Shown here one piece after another: positions 1-9,246 of a stretch of DNA of 46,266 bases. Within the stretch, counting starts at the first letter, position 1, and the number at the start of each line of letters is the position of its first letter. The stretch comes from Aliivibrio sp. (lineage in GTDB: Bacteria; Pseudomonadota; Gammaproteobacteria; Enterobacterales; Vibrionaceae), in assembly GCA_016764915.1 (NCBI GenBank), contig JAESQY010000062.1:1-46266 (forward strand). Direction: 5' to 3'. A program made the position numbers and the translations under genes. The notes beneath the pieces are model-generated. The model saw only the letters and a list, made by a program, of their open reading frames with translations, did no database searches and was not told the origin of the DNA.

Positions 1-132
<132 letters not shown>

Positions 133-149
133 TTCGGAGCTAGAAATTT

Positions 150-2555
150 ATGAAATTCAGTGAATCTTGGCTACGCGAGTGGGTTAAACCTGCTATTAAC
201 AGCGAAGAGCTAGCTCACCAAATCACCATGGCTGGTTTGGAAGTTGATGAAGTTGCACCCGTTGCTGGTGAATTCACCGGCGTTAAAGTGGGCAAAGTGG
301 TTGAGTGCGGTCAGCACCCAGACGCAGATAAGCTTCAAGTAACAAAAATTGATATCGGCGAAGCCGATCTATTAGACATTGTTTGTGGTGCCGCTAACTG
401 CCGATTAGGCCTGACTGTTGCTGTGGCAACCGTTGGTGCCGTGTTACCTGGTAACTTTAAAATCAAAAAAGCAAAGCTTCGTGGCCAACCGTCACACGGT
501 ATGCTGTGTTCTTTCTCTGAGCTAGGTATTGATGTTGAATCTGACGGCATTTTAGAACTGCCAGAAGGCTCCACACTAGGTATGGACGTTCGTGATCTTC
601 TTGAGCTTAACGATGTTGCTATTGATGTCGATCTAACAGCAAACCGCGCAGACTGTTTTAGCATTCGTGGTTTGGCTCGTGAAGTGGGTGTTCTTAATCG
701 TGCCGACGTAACAGAACCATCCATAGAAGCAGTAGCAACAAGTATTGAAGATACTGTTTCTATTGACGTTAAAGCAGCAGAAGCGTGTCCACGTTATCTT
801 GGTCGTGTTATTAAGAACGTAAACGCAAAAGCGGAAACGCCAATCTGGATGCAAGAGAAACTGCGTCGTTGTGGTATTCGTTCAATTGATGCGATTGTTG
901 ATATCACAAACTACGTCATGCTTGAGCAAGGCCAACCAATGCACGCGTTTGATCTGTCTAAGATCGACGGTGGCATTGTGGTTCGTATGGCTGAGCAAGA
1001 TGAGAAACTGACTCTTCTTGATGGCAACGAAGCGAAGCTAAACAATAATACGTTAGTTATTGCTGACCAAAACAAAGCACTAGCCATTGCTGGTATCTTT
1101 GGTGGTAAAGAGTCAGGCGTAACGACAGAAACAACGGATATCATGCTTGAGTGTGCATTCTTCGCACCTGATCACATCCGTGGTCGTGCTCGTGCATACG
1201 GTCTACACACTGATTCTTCTCTGCGTTTTGAACGTGGTGTTGACTCAACATTACAAGTAACAGCGATGGAGCGTGCAACACAGCTTCTTGTTGAACTTTG
1301 TGGTGGCGAAGTAGCCCCTATCTCTGCAGCAGAATCTGAAGCTGATCTTCCAACAGCAAACACTGTTGAATTACGTCGCAGCAAGTTAGATGGTCTATTA
1401 GGTCATCACATCCCATCAACAGATGTGGTTGAGATCTTAACTCGTCTAGGTTGCGCTGTTTCTATTGTAGAAGATTCAGCAACAACAGACGCAGGTTGGA
1501 CGGCAACTTCTCCATCTTGGCGTTTTGATATTGCCATCGAGCAAGACCTAATTGAAGAAGTAGGCCGTATCTACGGTTATAATAACATTCCTAATCAAGC
1601 GCCAGTTGCTGCACTTAGCATGAACGTTCACAAAGAGGCAAACCAGCCGCTTAAACGTGTTCGTGACTTGCTTGTTGATCGTGGTTACCACGAAGCAATT
1701 ACTTATAGCTTTGTCGAACCAGAGCAGCAGAAATTGATTGTGCCAGAGATTGAACCACTGATCTTGCCATTCCCAATTTCAGCAGACATGTCAGCAATGC
1801 GTTTAAGTTTATGGACTGGTTTGATCAACACCGTTGTTCATAACCAAAAACGTCAACAACCACGCGTTCGTTTGTTCGAAGCTGGTTTACGTTTTATTCC
1901 TGAAGAGTCAGCAGAAAACGGCATGCGTCAAGAGATGATGCTTGCTGGTATTATCGCAGGTACTCGTGGTGAAGAACACTGGGATATTGCGACTAATACG
2001 GTCGATTTCTATGACCTTAAAGGTGATTTAGAAGCGGTACTTGAATTGACAGCTAACGAATTAGCGTATGAGTTCAAAGCCGCTAAACACCCAGCACTTC
2101 ACCCTGGCCAAACAGCAGCTATCGTTGTTGGCGGAAAAGAGGTGGGTTTCATCGGAACAGTACACCCAGAGCTAGAGCGTAAGTTTGGCTTGAACGGCCG
2201 TACTATCATGTTTGAAATCGAGTGGGATGCAATCAATACTCGTGCTATTCCAGAGGCTGTTGCGCTATCTAAATTCCCAGCTAACCGTCGTGATATTGCG
2301 GTTGTTGTGAGTGAAAGTATCCAATCTGGTGATATCGTAAACGAATGTTTAGCATCGGGTGGTGAGCTACTCACTGCTGCTAAATTGTTTGATGTTTACC
2401 AAGGGCAAGGCGTAGAAGCTGGTAAGAAAAGTTTGGCTATTACGCTGACGTTGCAATCTACTGAGAGAACGTTAGAAGATGCAGATATTTCTGCAGCTGT
2501 TGATTCTATTGTTGCTTCAATAGGCGAAAAATTTGGTGCTTCTTTAAGAGATTAA
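150..2555 (+). CDS. pheT: Phenylalanyl-tRNA synthetase beta subunit
   Basis: This 801-residue protein matches the family length (about 795 in E. coli). It is the beta subunit of PheRS, which holds the editing site, a tRNA-binding module and the structural core of the heterotetramer in the cytoplasm. Visible features in order are the N-terminal EMAP/OB-type tRNA-binding domain (about residues 40-150, including [15 protein letters not shown]), the B3/B4 editing region (around 210-400), the B5 domain (about 400-480) and the C-terminal ferredoxin-like anticodon-binding domain (about 705-800, with [13 protein letters not shown]). A GGAG ribosome-binding site lies about 11 bases before the ATG. A strong terminator follows 35 bases after the stop, so ihfA is probably not dependent on read-through, unlike the tighter E. 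coli layout. Confidence 0.97.
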   Translation: MKFSESWLREWVKPAINSEELAHQITMAGLEVDEVAPVAGEFTGVKVGKVVECGQHPDADKLQVTKIDIGEADLLDIVCGAANCRLGLTVAVATVGAVLPGNFKIKKAKLRGQPSHGMLCSFSELGIDVESDGILELPEGSTLGMDVRDLLELNDVAIDVDLTANRADCFSIRGLAREVGVLNRADVTEPSIEAVATSIEDTVSIDVKAAEACPRYLGRVIKNVNAKAETPIWMQEKLRRCGIRSIDAIVDITNYVMLEQGQPMHAFDLSKIDGGIVVRMAEQDEKLTLLDGNEAKLNNNTLVIADQNKALAIAGIFGGKESGVTTETTDIMLECAFFAPDHIRGRARAYGLHTDSSLRFERGVDSTLQVTAMERATQLLVELCGGEVAPISAAESEADLPTANTVELRRSKLDGLLGHHIPSTDVVEILTRLGCAVSIVEDSATTDAGWTATSPSWRFDIAIEQDLIEEVGRIYGYNNIPNQAPVAALSMNVHKEANQPLKRVRDLLVDRGYHEAITYSFVEPEQQKLIVPEIEPLILPFPISADMSAMRLSLWTGLINTVVHNQKRQQPRVRLFEAGLRFIPEESAENGMRQEMMLAGIIAGTRGEEHWDIATNTVDFYDLKGDLEAVLELTANELAYEFKAAKHPALHPGQTAAIVVGGKEVGFIGTVHPELERKFGLNGRTIMFEIEWDAINTRAIPEAVALSKFPANRRDIAVVVSESIQSGDIVNECLASGGELLTAAKLFDVYQGQGVEAGKKSLAITLTLQSTERTLEDADISAAVDSIVASIGEKFGASLRD

Positions 2556-2589
2556 TTACGACTTTTACTTCAGTAATTAATCACTTATT

Positions 2590-2622
2590 AAACCGACTAC
2601 ATTAATGTAGTCGGTTTTTTTT
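2590..2622 (+). terminator. Rho-independent terminator after pheT
   Basis: A hairpin with stem AACCGACTACAT / ATGTAGTCGGTT and a minimal loop is followed by a run of eight T. It lies 35 bases after the pheT stop and should end the pheST transcript. Confidence 0.9.
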
Positions 2623-2961
2623 ACCCTAAAGGCCATTTATCCCTATTTTCTGCTAAAAAAAGTGTTTTTATAAGAGATTAGTAACATATTGAAATTTAGT
2701 TTCTTTCTCTGTTTTCTTGAAGAAATCGTTATTAACAACTATGTAAATAAGGAAATCTAACAGGGGATCTGGCACCAGCGTCTACTTTTTACACAGCTCT
2801 AGCCCTTATGAAAACTGGCATGCGAAAAAAGTTGGCGAAAATCATACGCTTGGCATACACTGTATACAGTCAGGTAGAATGAATAAAACCTGATAAGAAG
2901 TTTACGGGTCGAAGTGAGAAATTTCGACAACACTAATATTTAATCCTTTGAGGGAAGTTCT
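2623..2961 (+). promoter_or_regulatory. pheT-ihfA intergenic region with putative ihfA promoter
   Basis: No gene is visible in this stretch. Possible ihfA promoter elements are TTGGCA (2850-2855) and TAGAAT (2875-2880), separated by a rather long 19-base spacer that contains the perfect palindrome ACTGTATACAGT (2859-2870). An IHF-like sequence (AATCATACGCTTG, 2840-2852, one mismatch to WATCAR-N4-TTR) overlaps the -35 box. IHF autorepression of ihfA is established in E. coli; its use here is inference. A small inverted repeat GTCGAA...TTCGAC (2908-2928) lies in the leader just before the GAGG ribosome-binding site. The promoter assignment is tentative. Confidence 0.4.
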
Positions 2962-3258
2962 ATGGCGCTCACCAAGGCCGATCTGGCAGAGAACTTATTT
3001 ACAACACTTGGACTTAGCAAACGTGACGCCAAGGAGACAGTTGAGGTGTTTTTTGAAGAAATTCGACAAGCACTTGAAAATGGCGAACAAGTAAAATTAT
3101 CTGGGTTTGGTAACTTTGATCTTCGAGATAAAAGTGAGAGGCCTGGTCGAAACCCAAAAACAGGGCAAGACATTCCTATTTCAGCTCGCCGTGTGGTTAC
3201 CTTTAGACCAGGGCAGAAGCTTAAAGCTCGAGTTGAATCAATCGAAGTTAAAAAATAA
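2962..3258 (+). CDS. ihfA: Integration host factor alpha subunit
   Basis: IhfA pairs with IhfB to form the nucleoid protein IHF, which bends DNA sharply and supports transcription, replication and recombination. The 98-residue product has the expected length and starts [13 protein letters not shown]. The DNA-binding beta-ribbon arm with the conserved GRNPKTG segment and its intercalating proline (about residues 61-69) is visible, followed by the [14 protein letters not shown] segment. A GAGG ribosome-binding site lies 8 bases before the ATG. The gene follows pheT as in E. coli, but with a longer gap and an intervening terminator. Confidence 0.97.
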   Translation: MALTKADLAENLFTTLGLSKRDAKETVEVFFEEIRQALENGEQVKLSGFGNFDLRDKSERPGRNPKTGQDIPISARRVVTFRPGQKLKARVESIEVKK

Positions 3259-3277
3259 AAGAGAGTTCATCTTTTGC

Positions 3278-3313
3278 AAAAAGCCGTGTAATGAAAATTA
3301 CGCGGCTTTTTTT
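3278..3313 (+). terminator. Rho-independent terminator after ihfA
   Basis: A 15-bp stem (AAAAAGCCGTGTAAT paired with ATTACGCGGCTTTTT, one G-U pair) carries a GAAA tetraloop and ends in a T run. It isolates ihfA from the downstream astE-btu-cob operon. Confidence 0.92.
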
Positions 3314-3346
3314 ATTTATCGATATTTGGATACAGATATTTGATGG

Positions 3347-3374
3347 TTACTCTGTATAATCAAAAACAGAGTAA
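3347..3374 (+). promoter_or_regulatory. Probable astE operon promoter with flanking palindrome
   Basis: A perfect -10 consensus TATAAT (3355-3360) sits between the arms of an 8-bp perfect inverted repeat, TTACTCTG (3347-3354) and CAGAGTAA (3367-3374). No good -35 hexamer is seen at normal spacing. The position, 50-80 bases before the first gene of the operon, suits a promoter whose -10 region is covered by a dimeric repressor. The regulator is unknown; the arms do not resemble ArgR, LexA or PurR boxes. Confidence 0.45.
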
Positions 3375-3425
3375 AATGTTCATTATATTCACTATTCCGA
3401 ACTGGCCCCTGTCATGGAGCGACAA

Positions 3426-4463
3426 ATGCAATCATCTAACGGTAGCGCACTTTTTCTTTCTCAAACGCTGAATATGTCGAGTGAAGTGGTAGCAACGGAG
3501 ACTCAACTGGGTAATCGAACTAGAGTAAAGCTTATTTCCCGTGGCATTGTAGAGATCATCCCTTTTCATTGTGGTGGTAAGGATATTATCATTTCTGCTG
3601 GTGTTCATGGTGATGAAACAGGTCCAATGGAGTTGGTAGACCGTATAATCACTGACATCCTGAATGAAAATATAGTGTTACAACATCGCTGCCTCTTTAT
3701 TTTGGCCCACCCAGAAGCCACCAATCAGTTTACACGCTTTGTTGGTGAGAATTTAAATCGACTGTTTGGTGAGCGTCATGTTGAAACGAATAAAGAACAT
3801 AAAATAGCGAATTACTTACAAACTGTAGTCACCCACTTTTATGCTAAATCTGAAGTGAAGGATCGCTGGCACTTAGATCTTCACTGTGCAATACGAGATT
3901 CAGAACATTATACTTTTGCGGTCAGTCCTCATACGGCTAATGACACACGTTCCAATGAGTTAGGCGGCTTCTTACAAGCAAGTAAGATTGAGGCACTGAT
4001 GCTATCAACCACGGCTTCTCCAACCTTTAGTTGGTATTCAGCTCAGAATTTCTCAGCTCAAGCATTAACCATGGAGCTCGGCAAAGTAGCAAAGATTGGA
4101 GAGAATGACTTGGCCTCGTTAAACGATTTTGATCAAGGGTTACGAAAGTTGATTTGTGCAGAGCAAGTAACCACAGAGTGTTGGGATAATTCGGTAAAAA
4201 GCTACCAAGTGAGCCGTACGCTGACCAAACGAAGCGATGAGTTCAAGTTAACCTTTCCCAACAATCAAGCCAATTTCAGCTTCTTTCCCCAGGGACACTT
4301 ATTAGCGACGGATATCGACAGTACGCAATATCATGCGATTGAAGGTGGTGAGGCTGTGGTGTTTCCAAATGCAGATGTCGCGATAAACCAGCGCGCCGCA
4401 CTGTTAGTGAAACCCGTACAGCTCGAGATCAGCAGCGACCAACTCAAGGTCATTGAGTCTTGA
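3426..4463 (+). CDS. astE: AstE/AspA-family succinylglutamate desuccinylase
   Basis: The sequence belongs to the zinc-dependent AstE family, which hydrolyses N-succinylglutamate to succinate and glutamate in the last step of the arginine succinyltransferase pathway. The zinc ligands are visible in GVHGDETGP (His and Glu) and DLHCAIRDS (His), and the catalytic Glu lies in TMELGK. I place the start at 3426 because GGAG lies 5 bases before that ATG; the in-frame ATG at 3414 leaves no room for a ribosome-binding site. This gives 345 residues against about 320 in E. coli. No other ast gene is present. Its stop overlaps the TTG start of btuC, so it heads a cobalamin operon, which is unexpected for an arginine-catabolic enzyme. 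A related deacylase activity is possible. Confidence 0.8.
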   Translation: MQSSNGSALFLSQTLNMSSEVVATETQLGNRTRVKLISRGIVEIIPFHCGGKDIIISAGVHGDETGPMELVDRIITDILNENIVLQHRCLFILAHPEATNQFTRFVGENLNRLFGERHVETNKEHKIANYLQTVVTHFYAKSEVKDRWHLDLHCAIRDSEHYTFAVSPHTANDTRSNELGGFLQASKIEALMLSTTASPTFSWYSAQNFSAQALTMELGKVAKIGENDLASLNDFDQGLRKLICAEQVTTECWDNSVKSYQVSRTLTKRSDEFKLTFPNNQANFSFFPQGHLLATDIDSTQYHAIEGGEAVVFPNADVAINQRAALLVKPVQLEISSDQLKVIES

Positions 4464-5455
4464 GCATCGATCTGTATCGATTAGATAAACAGCATAAGAG
4501 GCGTTGGCTCGGTGCTTTTGTGTTGATGTGCTCGGCGCTCATTGTTACGGCACTATTCTCGCTCTCTGTTGGTGAGATATTCATTTGGCCATTCAAGCCA
4601 GAGGGTGACTTAGAGAGAATGCTGATTACTGAATTGAGATTGCCTCGATTAATTGCAGCAATCGCCGTTGGTGCCGCGCTAGCTGTTTCTGGTGCCTCTT
4701 TGCAAGTGTTGTTAGGAAATCCATTAGCGGAGCCTGGAATATTAGGCATTTCTGGCGGAGCAAGTTTGGCGCTTGTGGTGGTGATGTTTCTACTTCCCGT
4801 TTTTCCTTCAGTAGAGGTGATGATGTTTGCCGCGATGTGCGGAGCATTGGTATTTACATTGATATTGGTGGCATTGGCAAGTCGGCAGAGGTTATCTACC
4901 ACTCGTCTCTTATTAGTGGGTGTTGCGCTAGGCATCCTTTCTGGTGCAGGAGTAACGTGGGGCTTTTATTTCAGTGATGATCTGAATCTACGACTGCTGA
5001 TGTATTGGTTAATGGGCAACTTAGGAGGCGTGAGTTGGACGCAGCTCAGTGTGGTTATTTTTATGTTGCCTGTCATTGTTTGGTTATGCAGCAAAGGCAA
5101 GCAGCTGGATACGTTGATGATGGGAGAGATTTACGCCAAACAGCTGGGTTTAAATGTAGATAAGCTTCGTTGGCAGTTGATTTTAGTGGTGTCACTCCTG
5201 GTTGGAGCAAGCGTGGCTCTCGGTGGAGTGATTGGTTTCATTGGTTTGGTTATTCCACACCTAATTCGTTTATGTATTGGTGCTCAAAACCAATACTTAC
5301 TGCCTTTGTCTGCCATTTTTGGTGCATGTTTATTGGTATTCTCGGATACCTTATCTCGTATCTTACTGTCGTCAGCGGAATTGCCTGTCGGTGTGGTGAC
5401 TACATCAATAGGAGCACCAGTATTCATCTGGTTGTTGTTGAAGAGCAGTGATTAA
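4460..5455 (+). CDS. btuC: Vitamin B12 ABC importer, permease
   Basis: BtuC forms the membrane channel of the BtuCDF cobalamin importer in the inner membrane. The 331-residue product is highly hydrophobic with about ten membrane segments, close to E. coli BtuC (326). Family signatures include [20 protein letters not shown] near residue 55 and [16 protein letters not shown] near residue 260, the coupling region contacting BtuD. The start is TTG at 4460, overlapping the astE stop. No ATG near the N-terminus would retain the first membrane segment, so the TTG is likely real and expression is probably coupled to astE. The periplasmic binding protein gene btuF is not in this cluster. Confidence 0.92.
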   Translation: MSIDLYRLDKQHKRRWLGAFVLMCSALIVTALFSLSVGEIFIWPFKPEGDLERMLITELRLPRLIAAIAVGAALAVSGASLQVLLGNPLAEPGILGISGGASLALVVVMFLLPVFPSVEVMMFAAMCGALVFTLILVALASRQRLSTTRLLLVGVALGILSGAGVTWGFYFSDDLNLRLLMYWLMGNLGGVSWTQLSVVIFMLPVIVWLCSKGKQLDTLMMGEIYAKQLGLNVDKLRWQLILVVSLLVGASVALGGVIGFIGLVIPHLIRLCIGAQNQYLLPLSAIFGACLLVFSDTLSRILLSSAELPVGVVTTSIGAPVFIWLLLKSSD

Positions 5456-6206
5456 TCTTAATAAAGTATCGATGATGCCACGCTTACAGCCTATCTCTCT
5501 TGTGCTCAAGCAAGGGGAAGTGCTGCACATTATCGGACCGAATGGCAGTGGTAAAAGTACCCTTATTGCCTGTTTGTCTGGCCTGTTCAATTACCAAGGA
5601 AGCGTTGAAGTAGAAGGTAAAGAGGTCTCTAACTGCTCATTGGAAGAGTTGGCCATTAAACGTAGTTATCTATTACAACAAGATAAACCTGCCTTTTCAG
5701 TCACGGTTGCGCACTACTTGTCGATGTCTGTAATGAACCCATTAATTGATAAACATCGTGTTCAAGATGTTGTGACTTTATTGGTGACGGCACTAGATAT
5801 TATAGAGATGATGGAGAGAAGTATTCATCAGCTGTCTGGTGGAGAGTGGCAACGTGTTAGGTTAGCGGCTTCATGCTTGCAAATTTGGCCGTCAATCAAT
5901 CCAAATGCCCGGTATTTGTTACTCGATGAGCCTGCTACCGCATTAGATGTCGGTCATGAAACTAAAATGTACCAGTTGATTCGTCAAGTAAGTCGTTTAG
6001 GTATTTGCGTGATTATTGCCAATCATGATCTTAATCGAACGCTGCAAGAAGCGGATAAAGTGTTACTGCTAAAAGAGGGCGCGTGTGTTGATTTTGGTGA
6101 TATTAGTAGAGTGATGACCCAACAGACGTTGAGTTATGTTTTTAATACCAATCTTAAAAAAGTAGAGCTCAATAATAAGCCGTATCTGATCTTTGAACGC
6201 AGTTGA
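5448..6206 (+). CDS. btuD: Vitamin B12 ABC importer, ATPase
   Basis: BtuD is the cytoplasmic ATPase that drives cobalamin transport through BtuC. The 252-residue protein carries Walker [10 protein letters not shown] (about residues 31-39), the ABC signature [12 protein letters not shown] (about 128-139), Walker [13 protein letters not shown] (about 156-167) and the switch histidine in IIANHD. It starts with GTG at 5448, overlapping the last 8 bases of btuC, consistent with translational coupling and fixed BtuC:BtuD stoichiometry. The peroxidase-like btuE found between btuC and btuD in E. coli is absent. Confidence 0.94.
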   Translation: MINLNKVSMMPRLQPISLVLKQGEVLHIIGPNGSGKSTLIACLSGLFNYQGSVEVEGKEVSNCSLEELAIKRSYLLQQDKPAFSVTVAHYLSMSVMNPLIDKHRVQDVVTLLVTALDIIEMMERSIHQLSGGEWQRVRLAASCLQIWPSINPNARYLLLDEPATALDVGHETKMYQLIRQVSRLGICVIIANHDLNRTLQEADKVLLLKEGACVDFGDISRVMTQQTLSYVFNTNLKKVELNNKPYLIFERS

Positions 6207-6250
6207 GTGGCTGGTTCAATTCAATTTTCAAATATTACCAAGAGAAGACG

Positions 6251-7291
6251 ATGAGCATATCAAAATTAGATCTCCAATTCGAGCCTCAAATCCAACATAA
6301 AATTGACCAAAAAACCAAACCGATAGGTGCATTAGGGCAGCTGGAGCCGCTGGCTAAAAAATTGGCACTGCTGCAAAGTCAGAATTCAAACGCTCCAATT
6401 GATAAAATAACGATTAATAACCCAACGGCAGTGGTCTTCGCAGCAGATCATGGGATTGCCAAGCAGAGTATCAGTATTGCGCCGAGTGCAGTGACTCGTC
6501 AAATGGTGCTGAATTTTATCCAAGGAGGCGCGGCAATCAACTGTTTTTGTAAAGTGAATAATATTGCTTTAAAAGTGGTGGATGCAGGAATCATTGAGCC
6601 GATTGAGCAATCTCATCCCTCTTTTGAAAGTCGACGTTTAGGTGCTGGGACCCATAATCTAGCAGAACAACCAGCGATGAGCATGTCACAAGTTGAATTG
6701 GGCTTGAAACATGGCGCTGAAGTCGTAGAAGCGTTAGTTGCACAAGGCTGTAATCTGCTGATCGTGGGTGAGATGGGCATTGGCAATACCAGTTCGGCCT
6801 CGGCAATGTTAGCGGCCTTTACCAATGAAGAGTTATCGATTTGCGTCGGCAGTGGCACTGGCATTACGGCAGAGCAAAAAGCGTTGAAAACAGAGTTGAT
6901 TGGTCGAGCACTCGATCGTTTTGAGAGCCGCGATCCCAAAACTATTATGAGCGAAGTGGGCGGTTTTGAAATTGTTCAGATGACAGGGGCTATTTTAGCC
7001 GCGGCCAAAGCTGGTATTGCTGTGTTAATTGATGGCTTTATTGTAACGACGGCAGCATTGGCAGCTTGTCAACTTGAACCTGCGGTAAGAGATTATCTGA
7101 TATTCGCTCATCAATCAGAAGAGGCGGGACATAAATTGCTTCTTGCAGACCTACAGGGCTTACCATTGCTTAACTTGGAGCTTAGGTTAGGTGAGGGGAC
7201 TGGAGCGGCTCTAGCATTGCCTCTGCTCCGTGCAGCAGCCAGTTTTTATAATGACATGGCAAGCTTTGAAAGTGCGGGAGTGACTGTTTGA
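6251..7291 (+). CDS. cobT: Nicotinate-nucleotide--dimethylbenzimidazole phosphoribosyltransferase
   Basis: CobT activates the lower-ligand base by making alpha-ribazole phosphate from nicotinate mononucleotide and dimethylbenzimidazole during cobalamin nucleotide-loop assembly. I choose the ATG at 6251, preceded by AGAGAAG, because it gives an N-terminus (ISKLDLQFEPQIQHKIDQKT, then KPIGALGQLE) that aligns with E. coli and Salmonella CobT. An in-frame TTG at 6203 adds 16 unrelated residues. The 346-residue product has the phosphate-binding VGEMGIGNTSSASAM segment and the catalytic glutamate near residue 315 in LGEGTGAALAL. It is followed by cobS with a 4-base overlap. Without de novo corrin genes nearby, the cluster looks like a salvage route. 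Confidence 0.94.
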   Translation: MSISKLDLQFEPQIQHKIDQKTKPIGALGQLEPLAKKLALLQSQNSNAPIDKITINNPTAVVFAADHGIAKQSISIAPSAVTRQMVLNFIQGGAAINCFCKVNNIALKVVDAGIIEPIEQSHPSFESRRLGAGTHNLAEQPAMSMSQVELGLKHGAEVVEALVAQGCNLLIVGEMGIGNTSSASAMLAAFTNEELSICVGSGTGITAEQKALKTELIGRALDRFESRDPKTIMSEVGGFEIVQMTGAILAAAKAGIAVLIDGFIVTTAALAACQLEPAVRDYLIFAHQSEEAGHKLLLADLQGLPLLNLELRLGEGTGAALALPLLRAAASFYNDMASFESAGVTV

Positions 7292-8061
7292 TCGTATTGC
7301 TAAAAAAACAGCTCAATCTATTCTACTTAGCATTGAGCTTTTTTACTCGTATACCGATACCGATAAATACACCTTACTCGAGTCGATTGCTTAATCAATC
7401 CGGTCGTTATTTTTCCCTTATTGGTTTACTGGTAGGGGCGGTTGCCGCTCTGAGTTTTTATGGCTCACAGCGGGTCTTTAGTGACAGTGTAGCAATTGTT
7501 ATTTCCATGATAATTAGTCTGTTATTGACCGGTGCTTTTCATGAAGATGGATTGGCCGATATGGCAGATGGTATCGGTGGAGGAATGACAGCGGATAAGC
7601 GATTGTTGATCATGAAGGATAGCCGGATAGGCACTTATGGCGCAGCAAGCTTAGTATTGGTGCTGCTGTTTAAATTTGTTCTATTATCAGATTTGGTATT
7701 TAATCTCTCTTTTTTTTGCATGTCTCTGTTATTAGCACACGGCTTGTCCAGAGCAGTCGCGGCCAGTTTGATCTTTGATATGCCCTATGTCAGTGACATT
7801 GATACCAGTAAGAGCAAACCGCTCGCCAGTCGGCAATCAGTGCTTGAACTATTGGTATTGGTAACTATTGGTTGCGTGCCGCTACTCTATTTTTCTATCA
7901 CCTTAACACTGTGCCTAGTGCCAGTATTATTACTGTACCGTCAACTGTTTAAACGCTGGCTGATGAAGCGTATTGGTGGATTCACCGGAGATTGCTTAGG
8001 AGCGACACAGCAAATTAGCGAAATCATTATTTATCTGATGATTTTGGCGGTAGTACAATGA
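7288..8061 (+). CDS. cobS: Adenosylcobinamide-GDP ribazoletransferase (cobalamin synthase)
   Basis: CobS is an inner-membrane enzyme joining adenosylcobinamide-GDP to alpha-ribazole (phosphate), the last assembly step of coenzyme B12. The 257-residue product has several hydrophobic segments and the conserved acidic loop FHEDGLADMADGIGGG (about residues 83-98), followed by KDSRIGTYG. The N-terminal ALSFFTRIPIP motif is typical of the family. The start is TTG at 7288, overlapping the TGA of cobT; no other initiator would preserve the first helix. It overlaps cobC by 4 bases. Confidence 0.93.
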   Translation: MIVLLKKQLNLFYLALSFFTRIPIPINTPYSSRLLNQSGRYFSLIGLLVGAVAALSFYGSQRVFSDSVAIVISMIISLLLTGAFHEDGLADMADGIGGGMTADKRLLIMKDSRIGTYGAASLVLVLLFKFVLLSDLVFNLSFFCMSLLLAHGLSRAVAASLIFDMPYVSDIDTSKSKPLASRQSVLELLVLVTIGCVPLLYFSITLTLCLVPVLLLYRQLFKRWLMKRIGGFTGDCLGATQQISEIIIYLMILAVVQ

Positions 8062-8690
8062 AAATATACCTTTTAAGGCATGGCAAAGTTGAAGGAGAGC
8101 CTGCGTTATATGGTTCAACCGATGCACCAGTATCCGCTGATATTATCGAACAGATGGCTCAAGCTCTAAAGAGGGGATCGATTACATTTGATTTGGTGGT
8201 GAGTTCACCGTTGCAACGCTGTTCAACGTTAGCTGATAAGCTTCATGCTGAAGGTGAGATACCTATGATGAGTATGGCTGGTTTTCGAGAAATGGATTTT
8301 GGACTTTATGATGGCCAACCTTTTGAGCAGCTGAAAGATGAATGGACACACTTAGAGCGTTTTTGGCAAGATCCGGCAAAAAAGCCACTGCCCGATGCAG
8401 AGTGCCTTGCTGATTTTGAGCATAGAGTGATTAAAAGCTGGAACGAGCTCCTGTGCATTGCTTCTATGAATCAGTGGCACGAGCACTCAATACTGCTGAT
8501 CACGCATGGCGGCGTCATTAGAGTCCTAATCAGCCACATTTTAGGTATTGATAGCAGTAATCCTAAACTGTTCAGTCATCTGAAAATTGCCAATGCCAGT
8601 GTAACTACGATTGATCATAGTATTTACCAACATGATGGTGCTGAAGAGGCTGTGACCACCGTTGAGTCGATCGCTTTGCCGTTACTGTAG
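8058..8690 (+). CDS. cobC: Alpha-ribazole phosphatase-type histidine phosphatase
   Basis: CobC removes the phosphate from alpha-ribazole 5'-phosphate or from the product of CobS. The 210-residue protein belongs to the histidine phosphatase (phosphoglycerate-mutase-like) superfamily: the RHG motif is at residues 7-9 (YLLRHGKVEG), the substrate-binding SPLQRC lies near residue 53, and the second catalytic histidine is in LITHGGVIR near residue 151. The ATG overlaps the cobS TGA. The operon context supports the cobalamin role over a general phosphatase. Notably cobU, the cobinamide kinase/guanylyltransferase, is missing from the cluster. Confidence 0.9.
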   Translation: MKIYLLRHGKVEGEPALYGSTDAPVSADIIEQMAQALKRGSITFDLVVSSPLQRCSTLADKLHAEGEIPMMSMAGFREMDFGLYDGQPFEQLKDEWTHLERFWQDPAKKPLPDAECLADFEHRVIKSWNELLCIASMNQWHEHSILLITHGGVIRVLISHILGIDSSNPKLFSHLKIANASVTTIDHSIYQHDGAEEAVTTVESIALPLL

Positions 8691-8711
8691 GGTGTGAGAA
8701 ATATTGGATAT

Positions 8712-8736
8712 AAAAAAGGCATCAATTTGATGCCTT
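8712..8736 (-). terminator. Terminator between convergent cobC and yajQ
   Basis: The stem AAGGCATC / GATGCCTT encloses a 5-base loop. On the minus strand it is followed by six T, a good terminator for the aroH-yajQ transcript. On the plus strand the U tract is poor, so it probably only weakly terminates the cob operon. Confidence 0.75.
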
Positions 8737-8761
8737 ATATTCCATTGTCACTTAGTTCTAT

Positions 8762-9244
8762 CTAGTCACGGAAGTTGGTGAACTGAAAAGGCTGATCCAG
8801 GTCGACTTCACGAACCAGAGCCATAACGCCTTGCAGATCGTCACGTTTTTTTCCAGTAACACGAACTTGTTCACCTTGAATCGCAACTTGTACTTTTAGC
8901 TTGGCATCTTTAATTGCTTTGACTAATTTTTTAGCTGTTAAGCTCTCAATACCTTGCTTAAAACCAATATCTTGATGGTAAAGTTTACCACGGTGAGTAA
9001 AGTCTTTTGGATCCATAGCATTCGCATCAACACCACGTTTGGCTAAGTTGGATCGCAAAATATCAAGAAGTTGATTGAGTTGAAAATCAGACTCAGAAGT
9101 TAAAGTGACTACCTCACCTTTTAATTCGAATGTGGCTTCTATCCCACGAAAATCAAAACGGGTTGATAGTTCTCTGGTTGCGTTTTCAACAGAGTTTTTA
9201 AGTTCGACAGTATCGACTTCAGATACAATATCAAAGGCAGGCAT
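8762..9244 (-). CDS. yajQ: YajQ-family nucleotide-binding protein
   Basis: The 160-residue protein matches YajQ (UPF0234) throughout: [11 protein letters not shown] at the start, [15 protein letters not shown], and the C-terminal [20 protein letters not shown]. The family has two ferredoxin-like domains and binds nucleotides; a Xanthomonas homologue binds cyclic di-GMP and acts as a transcription co-regulator. Its role here is not deducible from sequence. It starts 2 bases after the stop of the DAHP synthase gene, with its ribosome-binding site (TAAGGAT) overlapping that stop, so the two genes are cotranscribed and probably translationally coupled. Confidence 0.92.
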   Translation of the reverse strand: MPAFDIVSEVDTVELKNSVENATRELSTRFDFRGIEATFELKGEVVTLTSESDFQLNQLLDILRSNLAKRGVDANAMDPKDFTHRGKLYHQDIGFKQGIESLTAKKLVKAIKDAKLKVQVAIQGEQVRVTGKKRDDLQGVMALVREVDLDQPFQFTNFRD

Positions 9245-9246
9245 AA

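Noticed and set aside
335-724. Long minus-strand frames inside pheT and similar frames inside other genes (for example 37729-38097 inside uup)
   Set aside because: They lie within strongly recognised genes on the other strand, show no family similarity and have no credible starts.
2859-2870. ACTGTATACAGT as a LexA box
   Set aside because: The CTGT and ACAG half-sites are only 2 bases apart; LexA needs 8.
3375-3425. Cobalamin riboswitch before the btu/cob operon
   Set aside because: The leader is too short and lacks recognisable B12-box elements.
6203-6250. TTG start for cobT overlapping btuD
   Set aside because: Adds residues not found in CobT; the ATG at 6251 has a purine-rich ribosome-binding site.
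7483-7495. GTGACAGTGTAGC as a matS site for MatP
   Set aside because: Two mismatches in the conserved GTCAC arm; no perfect matS was seen, although the search by eye was not exhaustive.
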